This document shows positions 58,518-64,000 of a stretch of 64,000 nucleotides of DNA, piece after piece (position 1 is the stretch's first letter; every line of letters starts with the position of its first letter). The notes beneath the pieces are model-generated. The model saw only the letters and a program-made list of their open reading frames with translations. It was not told where the DNA came from and ran no database searches. Location: the NCBI GenBank assembly GCA_030694425.1, contig JAUXYI010000012.1, forward strand, positions 1 to 64,000, written 5' to 3'. A program made the translations under genes and the position numbers. The DNA is from Thermodesulfovibrionia bacterium (GTDB lineage: Bacteria > Nitrospirota > Thermodesulfovibrionia > UBA6902 > BMS3Bbin08).

Positions 58518-59099
58518 ATGTTGAGAAAAGCAGTAACACTACTTCTTTCAGGAATGCTTATAATGGTCCTCACGAGCATAGTAAGTGCCAATGGTCCACA
58601 GTATGTTGGGGCAAAAAAATGCAAGGCATGTCATCTGAAGCAGTATAAGTCATGGGAAAAAACAAAAAATGCAAAGGGTTTTGAAAATTTAAAGCCTGGG
58701 GTTAAACCAGAAGAAAAGAAAAAGGCAAAGCTGGACCCGAATAAAGACTATACTACTGATGTGGAGTGTTTAAAGTGTCATACAACAGGCTATGGCAAGC
58801 CGGGTGGTTTTAAGAGTCTTGCAGAAACACCTGATATGATAAATGCTCAATGTGAAACATGCCATGGACCCGGAAGCGAATTTACAAAGATAATGAAGGC
58901 AAATAAAGAGTTTAAGCGGGCAGAGATTATAGCGGCAGGTTGGAGATTTCCATCAGAACCAGAAAACGAAAAGAGATGTCTGGAATGTCACGGAGGGGAC
59001 AGCCCATTCAATGAAAAGGTTGACCAAAAATACAAATGGGATTTTAAAGAGAGACTTAAAAATACTCACGAACATTTCCCTCTCAAGTATAAACACTAA
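58518..59099 (+). CDS. Periplasmic tetrahaem cytochrome c (c554-like)
   Basis: A 193-residue secreted cytochrome. The signal peptide is 'AVTLLLSGMLIMVLTSIVSA'. Four CxxCH haem sites are seen: CKACH, CLKCH, CETCH and CLECH, with spacing like that of the cytochrome c554 family ('KKCKACHLKQYKSWEKTKNA', 'VECLKCHTTGYGKPGGF', 'AQCETCHGPGSEF'). It is an electron carrier; the partner is unknown, although a quinol-oxidising-type module is encoded convergently next door. A C-terminal fragment of a paralogue survives at 4242-4311. Confidence 0.93.
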   Translation: MLRKAVTLLLSGMLIMVLTSIVSANGPQYVGAKKCKACHLKQYKSWEKTKNAKGFENLKPGVKPEEKKKAKLDPNKDYTTDVECLKCHTTGYGKPGGFKSLAETPDMINAQCETCHGPGSEFTKIMKANKEFKRAEIIAAGWRFPSEPENEKRCLECHGGDSPFNEKVDQKYKWDFKERLKNTHEHFPLKYKH

Positions 59100-59120
59100 G
59101 AACTATTTTCTGGATAATTT

Positions 59121-59152
59121 AAAAAAGGGCTGGAAAATTCCAGCCCTTTTTT
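59121..59152. terminator. Rho-independent terminator after the cytochrome gene
   Basis: AAAAAAGGGCTGGAA / TTCCAGCCCTTTTTT stem with a tight loop. It sits between two convergent genes and may serve both. Confidence 0.9.
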
Positions 59153-59189
59153 GTTCCTGTACAATAAAAAAACTTGTCAGCAATTCCTG

Positions 59190-60389
59190 TTATTTTCCTG
59201 CTGCCTTTAGCTCTCCTGTCTTTATGGCTATTGCAATTTTTGCCAGCACGGTAAAGATTAGCATTCCCGCTGCCCATACACCGAGGGAAATCCAGAGCTC
59301 AAGGGCATTCGGGAAATAGTCATATATTTCCCCTAAGGTACTCGGTATGAATCCCGGAAAGACCAGTCCCATACCCTTCTCAATATATACACCTGCGAAT
59401 ATAAGTATGCATGCTAAATTCAGAGTGCTAAGCTTCATCCTTGTTTTTGGGATTAATAATAGTAAGAACGCTGTCAAGTTAAATGCAAGTGCAGTCCATA
59501 TCCACGGCACAAGCTGGTTATGTCCGTGCAATCCTGACCAGAGATATTCAACTGATGCGATATGTGCGGTCTCTATATAATGTTCCTTATATAGTTCAGA
59601 GATGAGGAAGAAGAGATTCAGTGACATGGCGTATGTAATTATCTCGCCAACCTTAAAGAGTGCCCTGTCTGAAACCTCAAATCGCGTTGTTTTCCTGATA
59701 ACCTGAAAGAGTATAAGCATGAGGGCAGGACCTGAACAGAATGCGGAAGCAATAAACCTCGGAGCCAATATTGCCGCATTCCAGAATGGTCTTGATGGTA
59801 GCCCTACATATATGAAAGCTGTAACTGTGTGGATGCTGATTGCTGCAGGAATTGAGAAGAGAATTAAGGGCCATATTAATTTTTTGTTGTATGGCTTGTC
59901 CGTGTACATCTTATATAGCCCATAAGTTACTAAGAATAAATTCAAAAATAAATAAAGATTCAATACGAACACATCCCATGCCAGAATAGACTGGGGGAAA
60001 TTAAAGATACCAATTTTAGGTATAAGGTGCCAGAATCTCTCAGGACTGCCCATGTCTATTGTCACAAATATAAGACACATTGATACAGCGGAGATTGCCA
60101 TTATCTCACCGAGCAGGACAATGTCTTTGATTCCCTCATGGTGATAAAGATATGCAGGGACAACCAGGACAACTGCTGCTGCTGCAACACCTACAAGAAA
60201 TGTAAAGTTTGCAATATACCAGCCCCATGAAACCGGGTCTCTCATATTGGTTACAATCAGTCCCTGGTCAGACTGTTTGTAAAGCAAAACTATTGCCACT
60301 GATATAAGGGCAAATAACAGTGTTAGCCATAACTTATATGCCCTGCTACCTGTTACTAAAGTCCTGATGATTCCTTTAAGTCCTTCCAT
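59190..60389 (-). CDS. NrfD/PsrC-family quinone-interacting membrane subunit
   Basis: A 399-residue integral membrane protein with about ten helices. 'DPVSWGWYIANFTFLVGVAA' and 'ISAVSMCLIFVTIDMGSPER' followed by 'FWHLIPKIGIFNFPQSILAW' are typical of NrfD/DsrP/HmcC proteins that exchange electrons with menaquinol. It is encoded after a Tat-exported FeS protein and a tetrahaem cytochrome, the standard composition of a periplasmic quinone-linked electron-transfer module. Whether it is the DsrMKJOP-type P subunit cannot be decided; no dsrM or dsrK is visible. Confidence 0.9.
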   Translation of the reverse strand: MEGLKGIIRTLVTGSRAYKLWLTLLFALISVAIVLLYKQSDQGLIVTNMRDPVSWGWYIANFTFLVGVAAAAVVLVVPAYLYHHEGIKDIVLLGEIMAISAVSMCLIFVTIDMGSPERFWHLIPKIGIFNFPQSILAWDVFVLNLYLFLNLFLVTYGLYKMYTDKPYNKKLIWPLILFSIPAAISIHTVTAFIYVGLPSRPFWNAAILAPRFIASAFCSGPALMLILFQVIRKTTRFEVSDRALFKVGEIITYAMSLNLFFLISELYKEHYIETAHIASVEYLWSGLHGHNQLVPWIWTALAFNLTAFLLLLIPKTRMKLSTLNLACILIFAGVYIEKGMGLVFPGFIPSTLGEIYDYFPNALELWISLGVWAAGMLIFTVLAKIAIAIKTGELKAAGK

Positions 60390-60432
60390 GCCCTCTAACC
60401 TCGCTTTTAAACTTAAATCTCAAATCTTAAAT

Positions 60433-61365
60433 CTAACTTTTAACCGGAGAACCCATGCTAAAGAAGTAAAAGAATTTTGGGTTGGTGTCAAGCCCTTCTT
60501 TAAGCCTGAAGACTGTTAACTGTTCAAGGATATAACGTATCTCACTCTTAGGGTCTAATAGATTGCCAAATTTTCTTGCTCCAACAGGACATGCCTCAAC
60601 ACAGGCAGTGTATCTGCCTTCTCTTGACCTCTGGATACAAAATGTGCATTTCCCGACTACACCTTTATACTGCGGTCTGTTGCCGAGATAGTGCATTGAT
60701 GGATTAAATTCCTCTTTTGGTATGTATGGTTTTGCCCAGTTAAAACTCCTGGCACCGTAAGGACATGCTGCCATGCAAAACCGACAGCCAATACACCAGT
60801 TATAATCCACTACCACTATGCCATCAGGCTCCTGCCATGTAGCCTTTACAGGACACACTTTTATGCAAGGCGGCTTTTTACATTGCTGGCACTGCACAGG
60901 GACATAGAAATGCCCCTTTTGTGGAACATCTTCAGGGTTATAGTAGCGGTTTGAATGCTCAAGGTATTGCCATTTCTTATTTCCTTTCTCAAATTCCAGA
61001 ACATTTATCCAGTGAATCTGAGGGGTTCTGGATAAGTTATTCTCCTTCACACATGCATAAACGCACCTTCTACAACCTATACATCTTGAAAGGTCAAGGG
61101 CGTAGCCAAATACAACATTCTCCATCGGAGGTGTTGCCTTTACAGTAACAGCCTTGCGGTATTTTTCTGATAACTCCTTTTCCATGTTTTTAAGTATTGT
61201 GTCTAACTCATCCTTATCAAGTCTTTTAAAATGCTGCCTGAAGTATTCTTCCCACGTGGAAGCATTAGCACCACCGATAGGAAGTGCAAGTGCAGAAGTG
61301 CATACTGCAAGACCGGCAAGAAATTTTCTCCTTGTTATCTTGCCCTTATCTTTCTTTTCTTGCAT
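60433..61365 (-). CDS. Tat-exported four-cluster ferredoxin subunit (DsrO/HybA-like)
   Basis: A 310-residue iron-sulfur protein. The Tat signal is 'KGKITRRKFLAGLAVCTSAL'. Four Cys groups for [4Fe-4S] clusters follow: 'RCIGCRRCVYACVKEN', 'CQQCKKPPCIKVCP', 'CIGCRFCMAACPYG', and 'CTFCIQRSREGRYTACVEAC'. This is the DsrO/HybA/NrfC type that carries electrons between a membrane NrfD subunit and a periplasmic cytochrome. Gaps to its neighbours are 43 and 12 bp, consistent with an operon. Confidence 0.94.
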   Translation of the reverse strand: MQEKKDKGKITRRKFLAGLAVCTSALALPIGGANASTWEEYFRQHFKRLDKDELDTILKNMEKELSEKYRKAVTVKATPPMENVVFGYALDLSRCIGCRRCVYACVKENNLSRTPQIHWINVLEFEKGNKKWQYLEHSNRYYNPEDVPQKGHFYVPVQCQQCKKPPCIKVCPVKATWQEPDGIVVVDYNWCIGCRFCMAACPYGARSFNWAKPYIPKEEFNPSMHYLGNRPQYKGVVGKCTFCIQRSREGRYTACVEACPVGARKFGNLLDPKSEIRYILEQLTVFRLKEGLDTNPKFFYFFSMGSPVKS

Positions 61366-61377
61366 ATCAATCGCTCC

Positions 61378-62016
61378 TCATTTTTCTGCTGCAGAATTAC
61401 TTTGCATTTCCGTAAGTATCTTCCTTAAATCCACAGGCTTTATCGGCGGAGGTTCTGGTTTTACAGACTTAAAAGGCGGGTCATGCGAGTCATGGCACTG
61501 GGCGCAATGCATATACTCCTTAACACCATTCCAGTAGCCTGTCGTTTTGCCGTGAACACCCATCTTCCATTCACGATAAATCTTCTTATGACACTGTTCA
61601 CACAACCTATAATATTCCTTAAAATCAACCAGTTTTCCATTGATAAGTCTCAGCTTATCCCTATTTTTGGCACTATGACAGTCAAGACACCACCTATTTT
61701 CAGAATCATGATTTATAAACTTGCCTGGCGTTTCGTCATGTGGTTCTCCCAATTCACGCCTTTGGGGATTGGCTTCCCAATCTTTATCATGACATTCCAA
61801 ACAGCTGGACACTTCCTGCACCTGAAATATTCTAAATTTATTCATTGGTGCAAGATATTTTTTTATTTCTTCTACAGGTCTATCATAGGGAACTTCTTCT
61901 TTCGGAGCTGCCTTTGTTGTTTCTTCATGTCCCGTTGTTGCGGTGTATGGATACGATAAAAAAAGGGCAAGTGTTAGCAAGGCACACAGAGATACGCTTA
62001 AAATTGTGCGTCTCAT
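61378..62016 (-). CDS. Tetrahaem cytochrome c subunit of the FeS/NrfD module
   Basis: A 212-residue exported cytochrome; the N-terminal hydrophobic segment ('ILSVSLCALLTLALFLSYPY') is a signal or anchor. Four CxxCH sites: CLECH ('VSSCLECHDKDWEANPQRRE'), CLDCH, CEQCH ('RLCEQCHKKIYREWKMGVHG') and CAQCH ('HCAQCHDSHDPPFKS'). Extra His residues could be distal ligands. It is first in the operon before the FeS and NrfD genes. Similar modules serve sulfur, nitrite or extracellular electron transfer; the substrate is not shown by the sequence. Confidence 0.92.
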   Translation of the reverse strand: MRRTILSVSLCALLTLALFLSYPYTATTGHEETTKAAPKEEVPYDRPVEEIKKYLAPMNKFRIFQVQEVSSCLECHDKDWEANPQRRELGEPHDETPGKFINHDSENRWCLDCHSAKNRDKLRLINGKLVDFKEYYRLCEQCHKKIYREWKMGVHGKTTGYWNGVKEYMHCAQCHDSHDPPFKSVKPEPPPIKPVDLRKILTEMQSNSAAEK

Positions 62017-62264
62017 TCTATAAACTCCTAAAATTATTGAAAGAATTTTGAGGTTTAAAAATTTTAAAACCTTGCTTGATTAAATTACTTGATTAAGTTT
62101 AAAGATGTCAATAAAAAAATTATTGATTTTATAATTTTATTTCATAAAAATTTTAAATAAGGATTTTAAAATCTGTTATCACAAGTAAAGACAAACAGTG
62201 CTTTTGCATAGTTACTTAAAAACTATATTGTATTTGTATTATAACTAATGTATTCTTTAAAATT

Positions 62265-62975
62265 ATGAGTAAATTAGCAAAAAATCCTCTCAAAATTCAA
62301 TCTATGTTTTCTTCAATTGCCCCCAGATATGACCTGCTCAACAGACTGTTGAGTCTTGGCAGAGACAGGTACTGGAGGCGTTTTGCTATAAAACAACTTC
62401 CGGGGATAAAAGACGGGGTATTCCTTGACGTTGCTACGGGCACAGGTGATATTGCTATAGAAATAATCAAGCGGCATAACCAAAATACAAAAGTAATTGG
62501 AATAGATTTCAGCGAGCAAATGCTTGAATTAGGGAGAAAAAAAATAATAAAACTGGGCTATCAAAACCAGATAGACCTCCGTTTCGGGGATATCACCTCC
62601 CTGCCCTTTAAGGATAAAACATTTGACGCTGCTATAATCGCTTTTGGAATACGGAATACCCCGGACTACAAAACAGGACTCGGGGAAATGACAAGGGTGC
62701 TTAGAGACAGAGGCAGAATAGTGATTTTAGAGTTTACAAGCGTCCAGAGCAGGTTTTTCAGACTGCTATTCCGTACATACCTCACAAAAATTCTACCATT
62801 CATTGGCGGAATAATTTCAGGCAGGAAGGGCGCATATAAATATCTTTCAGATTCAGTACTGGATTTTCCTGACCCGGAGGAATTTAAGAAAATTATGGAA
62901 GAGATGGGGTTAAAAGAGGTGAAATATTATCCTCTGACATTCAGCATAGTTACAGTGCATGTAGGGATAAAGTAA
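62265..62975 (+). CDS. ubiE: Demethylmenaquinone methyltransferase
   Basis: SAM-dependent C-methyltransferase for the last step of menaquinone (or ubiquinone) synthesis. 'IAPRYDLLNRLLSLGRDRYW' and 'GVFLDVATGTGDIAIEIIKR' (motif I) with 'AIIAFGIRNTPDYKTGLGEM' are diagnostic of UbiE/MenG. 236 residues. Given the anaerobic context it is most likely MenG-type. The 248-bp upstream gap is AT-rich; I assign no promoter. Confidence 0.94.
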   Translation: MSKLAKNPLKIQSMFSSIAPRYDLLNRLLSLGRDRYWRRFAIKQLPGIKDGVFLDVATGTGDIAIEIIKRHNQNTKVIGIDFSEQMLELGRKKIIKLGYQNQIDLRFGDITSLPFKDKTFDAAIIAFGIRNTPDYKTGLGEMTRVLRDRGRIVILEFTSVQSRFFRLLFRTYLTKILPFIGGIISGRKGAYKYLSDSVLDFPDPEEFKKIMEEMGLKEVKYYPLTFSIVTVHVGIK

Positions 62976-63144
62976 ACCTATATCATATGCATATATATAC
63001 TTACAAAAAATTAATATGCTGTAGCAATCTATGGAATTGCAAGGTAAGATGTAAAATAGATGAAAAACTGCTTTACGATTTAGAGAATTTTTATTAAAAA
63101 ACTTGTCACTAAGAGATGGTAAAAGCATGAGTTGGAGTAGCTGA

Positions 63145-63843
63145 ATGGAAGCGCCAAAATATATATTCATTGTTGAAGACGAAGCTGATATTGTTGAACT
63201 TGTCTCATACAATCTAAAGAAAGAAGGCTTTATTGTGGACTCAGCCCCAGACGGTGAAGCTGCCCTTAAAAAAATAAGAAAAGGTAAATATGACCTCATA
63301 ATCCTTGACCTTATGCTTCCAGTGATTCAAGGTATGGAACTCTGCCGTATCCTTAGAAATGATCCAAAAACAACAGCTCTCCCTATCATTATGCTTACTG
63401 CAAAAGGAGAGGAGATTGATAAAATCCTTGGTCTTGAAATGGGCGCTGATGATTACATCACAAAACCATTCAGTCCAAGGGAGCTCGTTGCGAGGGTTAA
63501 GGCTGTTTTGAGAAGGACAGTAGAAAAACCCGCAGCAGACAAAATAATAGAAGTAGGCGACCTTGTAATAAATAAAGAGACCTATACTGTTACCAGAAAA
63601 GGAGTTCCTGTTAAACTTAGCGCCACAGAATTCAAGCTGTTGGTATTTCTTGCCGAGAGAATGGGGAAAATATTTAATCGTGACCAGATACTTGATGCTA
63701 TATGGCGTGATGAGGCATTTGTTGAACCAAGGACAGTGGATGTGCACATAAGAAGATTGCGCTCGCAGATAGAAGAAGACCCTGCCCAACCCCGGTATAT
63801 CAAAACAATGCGCGGTATCGGTTATTTCTTTGACGGAAAATAA
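63145..63843 (+). CDS. OmpR/PhoB-family response regulator
   Basis: A 232-residue two-component regulator. The receiver domain (1-125) has acidic pocket 'IVEDEADIV', phospho-acceptor Asp in 'YDLIILDLMLPVIQGMELCR', and 'LPIIMLTAKGEE' and 'YITKPFSPRELVARV' (Thr and Lys switches). The C-terminal winged helix ('LSATEFKLLVFLAERMGKIF', 'VDVHIRRLRSQIEEDPAQPR') binds DNA. Close to PhoB in style. It overlaps the sensor kinase gene by one base (TAATG). Confidence 0.94.
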   Translation: MEAPKYIFIVEDEADIVELVSYNLKKEGFIVDSAPDGEAALKKIRKGKYDLIILDLMLPVIQGMELCRILRNDPKTTALPIIMLTAKGEEIDKILGLEMGADDYITKPFSPRELVARVKAVLRRTVEKPAADKIIEVGDLVINKETYTVTRKGVPVKLSATEFKLLVFLAERMGKIFNRDQILDAIWRDEAFVEPRTVDVHIRRLRSQIEEDPAQPRYIKTMRGIGYFFDGK

Positions 63844-64000
63844 TGAAACGAGTCCTTTTTAGGAGAATCCTGCTCTTATATCTTATTGTTGCCCCGGTTT
63901 TGCTTATTGCACTTGAACTCTATCTCTCAAGTGTGATAAAGAATAACTACATCTCAAAACTCAAGGAAAATCTGTTAATTCAAACTCGTTTAATCGCTGA
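63843..64000 (+). CDS. Sensor histidine kinase, N-terminal part (cut by window edge)
   Basis: Begins at the ATG at 63843, overlapping the regulator stop codon by one base. The visible 52 residues contain a transmembrane helix ('ILLLYLIVAPVLLIALELYL') and the start of a periplasmic domain ('YISKLKENLLIQTRLIA'). This is how PhoR-type sensor kinases begin. Position right after a PhoB-like gene makes the kinase call likely, though no catalytic domain is visible. Confidence 0.82.
   Translation, partial: MKRVLFRRILLLYLIVAPVLLIALELYLSSVIKNNYISKLKENLLIQTRLIA

Noticed and set aside
59190-62016. A full DsrMKJOP complex
   Set aside because: FeS and NrfD subunits fit O and P, and a cytochrome is present, but it has four haem sites instead of the three of DsrJ, and M and K are missing.

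Overview
The window is about 64 kb of an AT-rich bacterial chromosome with dense genes on both strands. Its content suggests an anaerobic, sulfur-metabolising, Gram-negative lineage such as Nitrospirota (Thermodesulfovibrio-like) or a deep deltaproteobacterial relative. The grounds are a complete type II secretion operon, PEP-CTERM protein sorting, thiosulfate and sulfur-relay proteins, multihaem c-type cytochromes with a Tat-exported FeS/NrfD module, menaquinone methylation, two PilZ proteins, and many short dispersed repeats. The phylum call is an inference and was not computed.

Layout: 1-2,581 holds rpsU, yqeY, a NIF3-like gene and dnaG (cut by the window edge), a macromolecular-synthesis type operon. 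2,650-4,560 is a scar zone with a REP-type transposase element bounded by 18-bp perfect inverted repeats, a fragment of a cytochrome gene and a fragment of an ABC ATPase gene. 4,580-5,640 is a PEP-CTERM protein gene with a clear sigma-54 promoter and upstream repeats. 5,871-17,644 is a T2SS operon, gspC to gspN in order. 17,662-18,377 is a VapBC module. 18,495-29,748 carries housekeeping genes (ribD, nadE, htrA, larC, larB, gpsA, glnS) plus a PilZ gene.

30,066-38,820 looks like a defence/accessory island: a Clp ATPase ending before its second AAA module, an AbiEi/AbiEii pair whose toxin gene has an in-frame amber codon, a Phd/PIN pair with a frameshifted toxin, and a compact four-gene cluster (C5-cytosine methyltransferase, ParB-like protein, unknown protein with a prephenate-dehydratase-like start, endonuclease III-like glycosylase). 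That cluster is my main candidate for an undescribed system. 38,821-39,823 is repeat-rich debris.

39,824-47,880 contains gltX, a glycosyltransferase, radical SAM proteins, a PilZ gene behind a probable attenuator, an FAD enzyme and a lipoprotein. 47,948-55,485 is dominated by sulfur-handling genes: TusA, a YeeE/YedE transporter, two double-domain rhodaneses, a DsrE-like and a tiny TusB/DsrH-like protein. 55,627-64,000 has rluD, serS beside tRNA-Ser, a tetrahaem cytochrome, a convergent cytochrome/FeS/NrfD electron-transfer module, ubiE/menG and the start of a PhoB/PhoR-type two-component system.

A theme across the window is that dispersed repeats have become part of proteins. The leaders of the pseudopilin genes gspG, gspH, gspI and gspJ consist largely of repeat sequence. 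larC (twice), gltX, a radical SAM gene and a membrane glycosyltransferase carry in-frame repeat insertions. This resembles the in-frame palindromic elements known from Rickettsia.
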